NCBI GenBank assembly: GCA_036567985.1
Contig: DATCTK010000066.1
Location: 16,446-80,445 of the forward strand
Length of the DNA stretch: 64,000 bases
Direction of reading: 5' to 3'
Source of the DNA: SZUA-229 sp036567985
GTDB taxonomy: Bacteria; Pseudomonadota; Gammaproteobacteria; SZUA-229
A program made the translations under genes and the position numbers. Below the pieces are notes generated by a model, which was not told the DNA's origin, did not search any database, and saw only the letters and a list, made by a program, of their open reading frames with translations. Positions 8,271 through 16,122 of this stretch are shown piece by piece; within the stretch, counting starts at the first letter, position 1, and the number at the start of each line of letters is the position of its first letter.

Positions 8271-8456
8271 ATGGGCGAAATCGTTCCCTTTAAAAAAAAG
8301 ACAGCCACGGAAAAACATAAGGGCAATACCTTGTGCAAACGCGGCTTTCATAAATGGGAAATCGACAAGCAAAAACAGTTTGATACCAGGCAGGGTAAAC
8401 TGGTGACGGTGTATAAATGCAAACGCTGCGGCGCAACTAAAAACACGGCGCTTTAA
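8271..8456 (+). CDS. Small zinc-ribbon-like protein of unknown function
   Basis: A 61-residue basic protein, MGEIVPFKKKTATEKHKGNT followed by LCKRGFHKWEIDKQ and TVYKCKRCGATKNTAL. The C-x4-H and C-x2-C pattern could bind one zinc ion. It starts 14 bases after hisD with a GGAG-type ribosome site, so it is probably co-transcribed. The cysteine arrangement suggests a nucleic-acid or protein-binding ribbon; I cannot name the family with confidence. Confidence 0.65.
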   Translation: MGEIVPFKKKTATEKHKGNTLCKRGFHKWEIDKQKQFDTRQGKLVTVYKCKRCGATKNTAL

Positions 8457-8467
8457 AATAATCAACC

Positions 8468-9286
8468 ATGTTAAAAATACAGCACTTTATTATTACCCGT
8501 TTTAATCTCAAGGTGTCGGAATCCTTCACCACAGATAAAAACCAGATGAGCACGCAGGATATCGAGTGGCTCAGCCATCGCTTTGATCTGTTTGAAAAGT
8601 ATTGCCTGCCTTCCATCTCTGCACAGACAAATAAAGATTTCAGCTGGATCATTCTGTTTGATATTGATACGCCTGAAGTATTTCGAAAGCGCATAGAACA
8701 GGCAAAATCAGTGTGTCCGCAGATTGTCGATATTTACCTGGCGGGCAGCAATATGATGCCGGAACTGGAAAAGCATATCAAAGATGATACGGATGTATTG
8801 ATTACGACACGAATGGATAATGACGATGCATTTCGCGATGATGCCTTGCAGGTAATCAGGCAGCAGCTGGATGGCCTGACTGAGGATCTGTGTATCAATA
8901 TGCGCTTTGGCTACTCCTATGATGTGGCGACTGATCAGGCTGAAGTCTTCTCGCAGAAATATAATCCATTTAGTTCATTAATCGAATTCAGAAAAAACAC
9001 GCCATTTAAAACCATCTGGGGTGCGGCGCACGGGAAAATACATCAGCTGGCAAAGGTGCGGCAGCTTAAGTCCGGGCCTCACTGGCTAATGGTGGTGCAT
9101 GAGCGTAATGTGGCCAACCGTATGCCCGGTGAATATAAAAATTACAGTTTATGGAAATGGCGACGTTTGAAACGCTATGTGAAAAAGTATTTTATTCCAC
9201 GTATCCGTAAATTGTTCTGGTCGGCTGAATTTAAAAAGAAATACAGTCTGCAGGAATTACGGTTGCGCTTTCATAGTCGGCTGTAA
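8468..9286 (+). CDS. Putative rhamnosyltransferase (PF11316-like)
   Basis: A 272-residue cytoplasmic protein. The N-terminal HFIITRFNLK, WLSHRFDLFEKYCLPSI and KDFSWIILFDIDTP match the pattern of the Pfam putative rhamnosyltransferase family. TTRMDNDDAF resembles the DxD-type nucleotide-sugar site of GT-A folds. The C-terminal third is strongly basic (WKWRRLKRYVKKYF) and may bind membrane or acceptor. No glycan cluster surrounds it. It looks more AT-rich than hisD and hisC on either side, and with the zinc-ribbon gene it interrupts the usual hisGDC order, which suggests acquisition. The acceptor and sugar are unknown. Confidence 0.68.
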   Translation: MLKIQHFIITRFNLKVSESFTTDKNQMSTQDIEWLSHRFDLFEKYCLPSISAQTNKDFSWIILFDIDTPEVFRKRIEQAKSVCPQIVDIYLAGSNMMPELEKHIKDDTDVLITTRMDNDDAFRDDALQVIRQQLDGLTEDLCINMRFGYSYDVATDQAEVFSQKYNPFSSLIEFRKNTPFKTIWGAAHGKIHQLAKVRQLKSGPHWLMVVHERNVANRMPGEYKNYSLWKWRRLKRYVKKYFIPRIRKLFWSAEFKKKYSLQELRLRFHSRL

Positions 9287-9289
9287 TAG

Positions 9290-9320
9290 AAAAGCCCCGG
9301 CTAATAACCCGGGGCTTTTT
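9290..9320. terminator. Bidirectional intrinsic terminator
   Basis: AAAAGCCCCGG (9290-9300) pairs with CCGGGGCTTTT (9309-9319), with A and T tracts at the two ends, so it can stop transcription both from the glycosyltransferase (plus) and from hsp20 (minus), which converge here. Confidence 0.92.
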
Positions 9321-9338
9321 ATTGTCGGCAATCTCTGT

Positions 9339-9776
9339 CTAGTTGATAGTGATCTTGCGCGGTTGCTTCGCTTCCTGTTTTGGAATGCTCACGGTCAGTA
9401 CGCCGTGTTCGCTGTTGGCGGTTATGCCGTCGGCATTCACACCCTCCGGCATGGTGAACTGGCGGTAGAAAACACCGTGCTGGCGTTCAATGCGTTTGAA
9501 GCCCTGTTTTTCGGTTTTCAGTTCACGGTTTCTTTCGCCTTTAATGGTGAGCACATTGTGTTCCATATGAATGTCGATATCTTTGGGGTCAACACCCGGG
9601 ATATCTGCCATTAACAGGAATTTGTCATCCTCTTCCTTGATATCAACCGCCGGTGCCCAGTCGCTGGTCACCACATTGCTTTCATCATAGGACTTGTCCT
9701 TGCGCACATGGCCGCGTTGTAATTCCTGCTGCAGCTGATCCAGCAGGCTCCATGGATTGTAGTGTGTCAGACTCAT
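9339..9776 (-). CDS. Small heat shock protein, Hsp20 / alpha-crystallin family
   Basis: A 145-residue ATP-independent holdase that binds unfolding proteins in the cytoplasm. The alpha-crystallin domain spans about residues 38-135 (WAPAVDIKEEDDKFLLMADI, MEHNVLTIKGER, SEHGVLTVSIPK). It ends in the I-x-I anchor (KITIN) used for oligomer assembly. The N-terminal arm NPWSLLDQLQQEL is typical of class A bacterial sHSPs. It is transcribed against the his genes and carries its own sigma-32-type promoter. Confidence 0.95.
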   Translation of the reverse strand: MSLTHYNPWSLLDQLQQELQRGHVRKDKSYDESNVVTSDWAPAVDIKEEDDKFLLMADIPGVDPKDIDIHMEHNVLTIKGERNRELKTEKQGFKRIERQHGVFYRQFTMPEGVNADGITANSEHGVLTVSIPKQEAKQPRKITIN

Positions 9777-9825
9777 AGCTTTACTCCCGTAAGTGGTTAT
9801 CTGTTTGCCTTAATGGCTTGATGCA

Positions 9826-9856
9826 TAAATGTGGTTGCGGGATTTTATTTTCAAGC
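9826..9856 (-). promoter_or_regulatory. Sigma-32 (RpoH) type heat-shock promoter of hsp20
   Basis: On the minus strand GCTTGAAAA (9856 to 9848) and CCACATTTA (9834 to 9826) lie 13 bases apart. The RpoH consensus is CTTGAA and CCCCATnT, so the -35 is exact and the -10 differs at one or two positions. It lies about 50 bases from the hsp20 ATG. Confidence 0.75.
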
Positions 9857-9974
9857 GCTGTGATTGAAAAAAAGTCTGGCGCAGGGAAAAAAACGGCAAA
9901 GCTTGAGCAGTATCAAAAAATACCGCTTATCTGTTATGATCGGCGTTCAGATTCACAGCAGAGAACTCCGGCAA

Positions 9975-11048
9975 ATGTCAGATTTAATCCGAAAAGAAAT
10001 CCAGGCACTCAAGGCCTATCATGTGGCGGATCCGGGCAAGATGATCAAGCTGGATGCCATGGAAAACCCCTATACCATCCCGTCATCATTGCAGGATGAG
10101 TGGCTGGAGCTGATGCGACAGGCACCGCTGAATCGCTACCCGGACCCCACAGCACGTGAGTTGTCGGCCCTGCTCAGGAAGGTAATGGGCGTGCCCGAGG
10201 GACAGGCGATGATACTGGGTAACGGCTCCGACGAGCTGATCCAGATTATGGCAATGGCCATGGCCCAGCCGGGTAAAAAAATCATGGCGCCGGAACCCTG
10301 TTTCGTGATGTATAAAATGATCGCCACCTTCAGCGCGATGCACTATGTCGGCGTACCCTTAAAGGATGACTTTTCCCTGGACCTGCCGGCCATGCTGGAT
10401 GCGATCCGCCGCGAGGAGCCGGTGCTGATATTTCTTGCCTACCCCAATAATCCTACCGGTAACCTGTTCGATGAAGGCGATATAGTGCAGATCCTCGAAG
10501 CCAGCAGTGGTCTGGTGGTGCTGGACGAGGCCTACCACCCATTCGCCGACAGCAGCTTTATGTCGCGTCTGGGGGAGTTTGATAATCTGCTGGTGATGCG
10601 CACCGTGTCCAAGATGGGCCTGGCGGGCTTGCGTCTGGGTCTGCTGGCGGGGCCGGAAAAATGGCTGGGCGAGTTTGACAAGGTTCGCCTGCCTTACAAT
10701 ATCAATGTGCTGACCCAGCTGACCGCAGAGTTTGCCTTGCGTCACGCCGATGTGTTTGCCGAGCAGGCGGCACGTATCTGTGAGCAACGCCAATGGCTGT
10801 TCGAGCAGTTACAGGGCTATAGCCAGTTTGAGGTGTTTCCCAGTCGCGCCAATTTTATTCTGCTGCGTGTGTTGCAGGGGGATGCCACTGGTATCTTCGA
10901 GTCGATGAAGCAGAAGGGTGTGCTGATTAAAAACATGCACCCGGCGGGTGGCGCGTTGAACCAGTGCCTGCGCCTGACCGTTGGCACCGAGGAAGAAAAT
11001 AAAACCATGCTGGCGGCGCTGGCGGAGAGCCTGACAGATAACAGCTGA
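9975..11048 (+). CDS. hisC: Histidinol-phosphate aminotransferase HisC
   Basis: PLP-dependent transaminase that converts imidazole acetol phosphate to histidinol phosphate with glutamate. I chose the ATG at 9975 (MSDLIRKEIQALKAYHV), which follows a GAGAAC ribosome site and gives 357 residues, the family norm. An in-frame upstream extension would run into the hsp20 promoter. The Schiff-base lysine is K213 in RTVSKMGLAGLRLG; the cofactor-site segments LAYPNNPTGN and VVLDEAYHPF are present. It is separated from hisD by about 1.7 kb of inserted genes and must use its own promoter. Confidence 0.97.
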   Translation: MSDLIRKEIQALKAYHVADPGKMIKLDAMENPYTIPSSLQDEWLELMRQAPLNRYPDPTARELSALLRKVMGVPEGQAMILGNGSDELIQIMAMAMAQPGKKIMAPEPCFVMYKMIATFSAMHYVGVPLKDDFSLDLPAMLDAIRREEPVLIFLAYPNNPTGNLFDEGDIVQILEASSGLVVLDEAYHPFADSSFMSRLGEFDNLLVMRTVSKMGLAGLRLGLLAGPEKWLGEFDKVRLPYNINVLTQLTAEFALRHADVFAEQAARICEQRQWLFEQLQGYSQFEVFPSRANFILLRVLQGDATGIFESMKQKGVLIKNMHPAGGALNQCLRLTVGTEEENKTMLAALAESLTDNS

Positions 11049-11060
11049 TAAGCCGTTACA

Positions 11061-11092
11061 GTCCTTAGTCGTTGGTCTTTCGTCATTAGTCC
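11061..11092. repeat. TTAGTC/GTCGTTGGTC intergenic repeat, copy 1
   Basis: A 32-base stretch made of the words GTCCTTAGTC, GTTGGTC, TTCGTC and ATTAGTC. The same words in both orientations make up the longer palindromic element at 23504-23568. It lies 13 bases after the hisC stop. Probably a dispersed intergenic repeat; nothing coding is seen. Confidence 0.6.
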
Positions 11093-11168
11093 AGCGAAAT
11101 CATCTGCCAACAGGACGCCTGTCTTTGTTGTCTCTTTTTGCTGTTATAAAGATTAACGCCAATAACGT

Positions 11169-11255
11169 GAAAACCGCGAATGAACGCTAATGCTTAAAGA
11201 GATATAAGGCTTTGATCGCGCTTATTTGCGTTTATTTGCGTTCATTCGCGTTTTC
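11169..11255. repeat. Palindromic intergenic element with GCGAATGAACGC arms
   Basis: The left arm GAAAACCGCGAATGAACGC (from 11169) is the reverse complement, with one inserted base, of GCGTTCATTCGCGTTTTC (11238-11255). The right side also has two near-identical GCGTTTATTT/GCGCTTATTT units. The arms enclose about 45 bases. It lies between the convergent hisC and degS ends and may act as a bidirectional terminator or be a dispersed palindrome. Confidence 0.65.
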
Positions 11256-11285
11256 TTTTTCTTATGGCTTAATTGAGCATCGTGC

Positions 11286-12380
11286 TTAGAACGCCGGGCG
11301 CTGTCCCAGGGTGGCGCGGGTGACAAAGCTCTGCTGTTCGCGAATACCGCTAATGCTTATCTCGTCCCCCGGTTTGCCCTGGGCGACCTCGTCCAGTACA
11401 TCGCGGGTGTCGCGAATTGGGTGCCGATTGATATGGGTGATGATGTCGCCGACACGAATCCCGGCCAGTTCAGCCGGGCCGCGATCGAAGACATCGGTAA
11501 TCAGCACCCCCTGCAAGTTACTGAGGCCGACATGCTCGACTATCTGGCTGTTTAAATCCACCCCTTCAACCCCCAGCCAGCCACGAATCACTTCGCCGTT
11601 TTTGATAATCTGCTGTACCACGTCAAGCACCAGGTCAATTGGAATCGCAAAGCTGATGCCCAGGTAGCTGCCGGTCTGGCTGTAGATGGCGGAGTTGATG
11701 CCGACAATTTCGCCGCTGGAGTTAATCAGCGCGCCACCGGAGTTGCCCGGATTGATTGCCGCGTCGGTCTGGATAAAATTTTCATAGGTATTAAGCCCCA
11801 CCCGGTCACGGCCGGTGGCGCTGATAATGCCCTGGGTGACGGTCTGGCCAATGCCGAATGGATTGCCAATGGCCAGCGCAATATCGCCGACGCGTATTTT
11901 CTCGCTGTCGGCAATGGCTACCGGGGGTACCGAGTCAATGCCCGCGGTGAGTACGGCCAGGTCGGTGTCCGCATCCAGCCCGAGAATGGTGCCGGGTAGC
12001 TGGCGGCCATCATCGAGTATCACCTCGATTTTTTCCGCGCCGGCCACCACGTGGTGATTGGTGACAATATAGCCATTGCTGTTGATGATTACCCCTGAGC
12101 CTTTATTGGGGCGCACCTTGAATTGTGGCCTGTCGGTATCCGGTGCACTGAGTAGCGGCGGCGCAGCTGTTTCATCCGCCAGGTAATAGGCTTTTATGCT
12201 GACCACGGACGAGGCAACGCGGTTCACCGCGTCCGCGTAGCTGTCCACGGGACTGTGCTGGGCAGGGGTGATGTGTGGTGATCTTGTCTGTTTGTTTTGC
12301 AGAAAAAACAGCCCGGTGCCGAGCAGCAGGCCGATTAGAACCCAGCCCAGGATAAAGCGTGTAGAATAGGTGTTAGCCAT
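11286..12380 (-). CDS. degS: DegS/AlgW-type periplasmic serine protease (HtrA family)
   Basis: Membrane-anchored site-1 protease that senses misfolded outer-membrane proteins and cuts the anti-sigma factor to release sigma-E. The 364 residues comprise one N-terminal anchor (residues about 9-27), a trypsin-like domain with catalytic H110 (VTNHHVVAG), D140 (DADTDLAVL) and S214 (NPGNSGGAL), and a single C-terminal PDZ domain (about 255-355). One anchor plus one PDZ separates it from DegP/DegQ, which are soluble with two PDZ domains. It lies next to the his block, as algW does in Pseudomonas. The target anti-sigma gene is not in this window. Confidence 0.93.
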   Translation of the reverse strand: MANTYSTRFILGWVLIGLLLGTGLFFLQNKQTRSPHITPAQHSPVDSYADAVNRVASSVVSIKAYYLADETAAPPLLSAPDTDRPQFKVRPNKGSGVIINSNGYIVTNHHVVAGAEKIEVILDDGRQLPGTILGLDADTDLAVLTAGIDSVPPVAIADSEKIRVGDIALAIGNPFGIGQTVTQGIISATGRDRVGLNTYENFIQTDAAINPGNSGGALINSSGEIVGINSAIYSQTGSYLGISFAIPIDLVLDVVQQIIKNGEVIRGWLGVEGVDLNSQIVEHVGLSNLQGVLITDVFDRGPAELAGIRVGDIITHINRHPIRDTRDVLDEVAQGKPGDEISISGIREQQSFVTRATLGQRPAF

Positions 12381-12403
12381 GTGTATATTTTTGTGGGGAA
12401 CCC

Positions 12404-13153
12404 ATGCAGCAACTTGATGTGATAGTAGATTACTGTAACACCCTGTTACGAGTAAACGAGTTCAGTGATTATTGCCCAAATGGCCTGCAGGTTGAAGGGC
12501 GATCCGAGGTTGGCAGAATAATTAGTGGTGTTACCGCCTGCCAGGCGTTGATTGATCGGGCGATTGAGCAACAGGCAGATGCCATTCTGGTACATCACGG
12601 CTATTTCTGGAAAAACGAATCGCCGGTAATTACCGGTATCAAGCGACAACGTATCGGCGCATTGCTGCAAAACGGCATCAGTTTGCTGGCCTATCATTTG
12701 CCGCTGGATGCCCATGAGTCCCTGGGTAATAACGCCACCCTGGCGGAAAAGCTGGATTTGCAGGTGGAAGATGTCAACAGTGGGGGGCTGTTATGGAGCG
12801 GTCAGCTGGCGCAGTCAATGAAACCAGGCGCATTTGCGCAGCATATCGCGCAACGCCTGGGACGTGAGCCGCTGCACCTGCCTGCGGGCAGTGGGCGTGA
12901 GATTAAACGTGTCGGCTGGTGCACAGGCGGAGCGCAGCATTATATCGAGCAGGCGGCCGCACAGGGGCTGGATGCCTATATCAGCGGTGAGGTGTCGGAG
13001 CAGACCTTTCACTTGGCGCAGGAACTGGATATTCATTATTTCGCCGCCGGGCACCATGCAACCGAGTCCTACGGTGTGCAGGCACTGGCGAATCATCTGT
13101 CACAGCAGTTTGATCTGCATTGCGAGTTTATTGATGTGCCGAACCCCGTGTAG
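12404..13153 (+). CDS. NIF3-family dinuclear metal centre protein (YbgI-like)
   Basis: A 249-residue NIF3/YbgI family protein. The metal ligands are visible in ILVHHGYFWKNE near the N-terminus and in YFAAGHHATESYGVQAL near the C-terminus; LPLDAHESLGNNATLA is also characteristic. These proteins form hexameric toroids with two metal ions per subunit and are often annotated as GTP cyclohydrolase I type 2, but the substrate is not firmly known. It is divergent from degS, with only 23 bases between the starts. The stop codon lies in the loop of its terminator. Confidence 0.93.
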   Translation: MQQLDVIVDYCNTLLRVNEFSDYCPNGLQVEGRSEVGRIISGVTACQALIDRAIEQQADAILVHHGYFWKNESPVITGIKRQRIGALLQNGISLLAYHLPLDAHESLGNNATLAEKLDLQVEDVNSGGLLWSGQLAQSMKPGAFAQHIAQRLGREPLHLPAGSGREIKRVGWCTGGAQHYIEQAAAQGLDAYISGEVSEQTFHLAQELDIHYFAAGHHATESYGVQALANHLSQQFDLHCEFIDVPNPV

Positions 13154-13165
13154 CACGGGGTTTTC
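13142..13165 (+). terminator. Intrinsic terminator overlapping the end of the NIF3 gene
   Basis: AACCCCGTG (13142-13150) and CACGGGGTT (13154-13162) form a 9-base-pair stem whose loop is the TAG stop codon, followed by a short T run. Confidence 0.8.
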
Positions 13166-13234
13166 GCACAATTCTCATGCGAGCCCCTGTTCGAGTTTAA
13201 GATATTGATATTCAAGGTAAAACTTATTTAGCCC

Positions 13235-13263
13235 TTGGATAAAGTGGTGAAATCGATTAAAAT
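13235..13263 (+). promoter_or_regulatory. Candidate sigma-70 promoter of petABC
   Basis: TTGGAT (13235-13240) and TAAAAT (13258-13263) are 17 bases apart, leaving a leader of about 170 bases before petA. The leader contains a short CCTGTG-CTTC-CACAGG hairpin near 13280. The 286-base gap between the terminator and petA holds no gene. Confidence 0.5.
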
Positions 13264-13439
13264 GCTGCGGCGTTTTTTCCTGTGCTTCCACAGGGTTAAA
13301 CAAAGGGCTAAAACGCGAGAGCAAAGTTCAAATACAGTTTTCTGGATGACGTGTGTGGCGTTGATGTGTTGATCATCCCGCTGCAGATTGATGTGTCAGA
13401 CAACATGATTTCAATCAATATAGTCTAAGAGAGGTACTC

Positions 13440-14033
13440 ATGGCTACAGAAGGCGTAGATCAAAATAAACGCCGCTTTCTGACAAACACCACTGCTGTAG
13501 TGGGTGCTGTCGGAGCTGGTTTTGTCGCTGTACCCTTCCTGGCTTCCTGGGCTCCAAGTGAGCGCGCCAAAACTGCAGGCGCGCCTGTAGAAGTGGACAT
13601 CAGTAAGCTGCAAGAAGGTCAGTTACTCACGGTTGAATGGCGTGGTAAGCCTGTGTGGATTATCAAGCGTACTCAGCAGAATCTGAAAGATCTGCAAACA
13701 CTGGATGATAATTTGCGTGACCCTGCGTCCGAGAATGTTCAGCAGCCGGAATATGCAACCAATCCAACCCGTTCTATCAGGCCTGAAGTTGTGGTGATGG
13801 TGGGTATCTGTACGCACCTGGGTTGTTCTCCAACCTATCGTCCTGAAATGGCACCGGCGGATCTGGGCGAGGACTGGAAAGGCGGTTTCTTCTGTCCATG
13901 CCATGGCTCCAAGTTTGACCTTGCCGGCCGTGTATACAAGGGTGTTCCTGCACCGCTTAACCTGGAAATACCACCCCATTTCTACAAGAGCGACCGCACA
14001 ATTCTGGTCGGTGAAGATGGAGGCGCGGCATAA
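13440..14033 (+). CDS. petA: Ubiquinol-cytochrome c reductase, Rieske iron-sulfur subunit
   Basis: Electron-carrying subunit of the cytochrome bc1 complex. The 197 residues begin with a Tat-type N-terminus (NKRRFLTNTTAVVGAVGAGF) that also serves as membrane anchor. The [2Fe-2S] ligands lie in box 1 CTHLGC (C124, H126) and box 2 CPCHGS (C152, H155), with the disulfide cysteines C129 and C154. AGAGAGG precedes the ATG. First gene of petABC; its stop overlaps the petB start. Confidence 0.98.
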   Translation: MATEGVDQNKRRFLTNTTAVVGAVGAGFVAVPFLASWAPSERAKTAGAPVEVDISKLQEGQLLTVEWRGKPVWIIKRTQQNLKDLQTLDDNLRDPASENVQQPEYATNPTRSIRPEVVVMVGICTHLGCSPTYRPEMAPADLGEDWKGGFFCPCHGSKFDLAGRVYKGVPAPLNLEIPPHFYKSDRTILVGEDGGAA

Positions 14034-15247
14034 TGTTTAAAAGTTTAATGTCCTGGGTCGATGATCGTTTTCCTGCAACAAAAATGTGGAACGAGCATCT
14101 GGCTGAATACTACGCACCAAAGAACTTCAACTTCTGGTACTTCTTTGGCTCGCTGGCGCTGCTGGTTCTGGTTATCCAGATTGTTTCCGGCATCTTCCTG
14201 ACCATGCACTACAAGCCTGACGGTGCCATGGCCTTCGCCTCGGTGGAATACATCATGCGTGATGTGCCCTACGGCTGGTTGATTCGCTATATCCACTCAA
14301 CCGGTGCAACCGCCTTCTTCGTGGTGGTGTATCTGCACATGTTCCGAGGCCTGCTCTACGGTTCATTTAAGAAACCTCGTGAGCTGGTATGGCTGTTCGG
14401 TATGTTTATCTACCTGGTACTGATGGCCGAAGCCTTTATGGGCTACCTGTTACCATGGGGTCAGATGTCCTACTGGGGTGCGCAGGTTATTATTTCACTG
14501 TTCGGTGCACTGCCGATTATCGGTGATCCATTAACCCTGTGGATTCGTGGTGACTTCGTTGTATCCGATGCAACCCTCAACCGTTTCTTTGCATTGCATG
14601 TTATTGCACTGCCACTGGTGCTGTTAGGCCTGGTTGTGGCGCACATTATTGCACTGCATGAAGTGGGTTCAAATAACCCTGAAGGTATTGAAATCAAGAA
14701 GAACAAGGATGAAAACGGTATTCCACTCGATGGCATTCCTTTCCACCCTTACTACTCGGTGAAAGATATCGTCGGCGTAATTGTCTTCCTGATCTTCTTC
14801 AGCCTGGTATTGTTCTTCGCGCCGGAAGGTGGTGGTTACCTGCTGGAGCACGCAAACTTTATTCCATCTGATCCGTTGAAGACACCGGAGCATATTGCAC
14901 CTGTATGGTACTTCACGCCGTTCTACGCGATTCTGCGTGCGGTTCCGGACAAGCTGATGGGTGTTATCGCCATGGGCGCAGCGATTGTGGTTCTGTTCCT
15001 GCTGCCATGGATCGACCGCTGCAAAGTGAAGTCTATCCGTTACCGCGGTACCAGCTATAAAGTTTTATTAACTGCATTTGTTGTGTCATTTGTCGTGCTG
15101 GGCTGGTTAGGCATGGAGCCTGCTACACCTGTGCTGACACTGATGGCGCAGATTTTCAGTGTGATTTATTTCGGTTTCTTTATTGTGTTGTATTTCACTT
15201 CAAAGAATGAAAAGACCAAGCCAGTTCCAGAGAGGATTACGAAATGA
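14033..15247 (+). CDS. petB: Cytochrome b of the bc1 complex
   Basis: Membrane core of the bc1 complex that oxidises ubiquinol at the outer site and reduces quinone at the inner site. The 404 residues form one full-length polypeptide (not the split b6/IV type), with the expected eight or so membrane helices. Haem ligand histidines occur in IHSTGATAFFVVVYLHMFRG and in HVIALPLVLLGLVVAHIIAL. The quinol-site PEW-like segment appears as PVWYFTPFYA. Coupled to petA by a TAATG overlap and to petC by a four-base overlap. Confidence 0.98.
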   Translation: MFKSLMSWVDDRFPATKMWNEHLAEYYAPKNFNFWYFFGSLALLVLVIQIVSGIFLTMHYKPDGAMAFASVEYIMRDVPYGWLIRYIHSTGATAFFVVVYLHMFRGLLYGSFKKPRELVWLFGMFIYLVLMAEAFMGYLLPWGQMSYWGAQVIISLFGALPIIGDPLTLWIRGDFVVSDATLNRFFALHVIALPLVLLGLVVAHIIALHEVGSNNPEGIEIKKNKDENGIPLDGIPFHPYYSVKDIVGVIVFLIFFSLVLFFAPEGGGYLLEHANFIPSDPLKTPEHIAPVWYFTPFYAILRAVPDKLMGVIAMGAAIVVLFLLPWIDRCKVKSIRYRGTSYKVLLTAFVVSFVVLGWLGMEPATPVLTLMAQIFSVIYFGFFIVLYFTSKNEKTKPVPERITK

Positions 15248-16014
15248 GACAACTCCTTGGGAAACACTTACTAGGTGTCATTCTTTTAGCGTTTTCTAGC
15301 CAGCTGATGGCAGCGGGTGCCGGCATTCCACTGGATAAGGCACCGGTTGACCTGCATGACAAAGAATCACTCAAGCGTGGTGCAGAAATTTTTGCCACTA
15401 ACTGCCTGAGCTGTCATTCAGCTGATTATATGCGTTACAACCGCATTGGTGCTGACCTGGGCATGAGCGATGAAGAAGTCAGCGACAAGCTGATTTCAAC
15501 ACGCGGTGCCGACGGTGAGAAAACCAAAGTGGGTGAGTTAATGAAAGTCGCCATGGATAATGATTACTCCAAAGAAGCTTTTGGAACCAAGATCCCCGGC
15601 CTGACAGTTATTGCTCGTGCCCGTGGTGCTGACTGGTTATACACCTACCTGCGTACCTTCTACCTGGATGATTCACGCCCCATGGGTGTGAACAACCTGG
15701 CGTTCCCGGATGTGGGCATGCCACATGTGCTGTGGGAACAGCAGGGGCTGCAGAAGGCAAACTTCCGTACTGAAACCGATAAGGACGGTAACGAAAAGCA
15801 TATCTTCGAAAGCATGGAAATCGTAGAAGCCGGTTCCATGTCAGTTGAAGAATATGATGCCTATGTTGGTGATCTTGTAAACTTTATGGTTTACATGGCC
15901 GAGCCTGTTCAGGTTGAGCGTAAAAGCCTTGGTGTTAAAGTCATTATCTTCCTGTTGATCTTCGCGGTGATTGCATATCTGCTGAAGAAAGAATACTGGA
16001 AAGACGTACACTAA
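15244..16014 (+). CDS. petC: Cytochrome c1 of the bc1 complex
   Basis: Periplasm-facing haem subunit that passes electrons from the Rieske protein to soluble cytochrome c. The 256 residues have a signal peptide (LLGKHLLGVILLAFSSQLMA), one c-type haem motif CLSCH (C54, C57, H58) and a C-terminal anchor (VKVIIFLLIFAVIAYLL) followed by KKEYWKDVH. An axial methionine is likely in the PMGVNNLAFPDVGMP region. Last gene of petABC, followed by a terminator-like hairpin. Confidence 0.97.
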   Translation: MRQLLGKHLLGVILLAFSSQLMAAGAGIPLDKAPVDLHDKESLKRGAEIFATNCLSCHSADYMRYNRIGADLGMSDEEVSDKLISTRGADGEKTKVGELMKVAMDNDYSKEAFGTKIPGLTVIARARGADWLYTYLRTFYLDDSRPMGVNNLAFPDVGMPHVLWEQQGLQKANFRTETDKDGNEKHIFESMEIVEAGSMSVEEYDAYVGDLVNFMVYMAEPVQVERKSLGVKVIIFLLIFAVIAYLLKKEYWKDVH

Positions 16015-16023
16015 GCAGTTAGT

Positions 16024-16079
16024 AAGTCGTCAGACCGGGGCTGGAAACAGGTGTTTCCGGTTCTGGCTGGCGACTTTTG
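16024..16079 (+). terminator. Terminator-like hairpin after petC
   Basis: The outer arms AAGTCG (16024-16029) and CGACTT (16071-16076) enclose an inner CTGGAAAC-AGGT-GTTTCCGG hairpin and are followed by TTTTGG. The long, imperfect stem would separate petABC from sspAB, though read-through is possible. Confidence 0.6.
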
Positions 16080-16122
16080 GCTTATGACAAACGGCTTTGT
16101 TAAATTTTGAGGCAAACTAATT

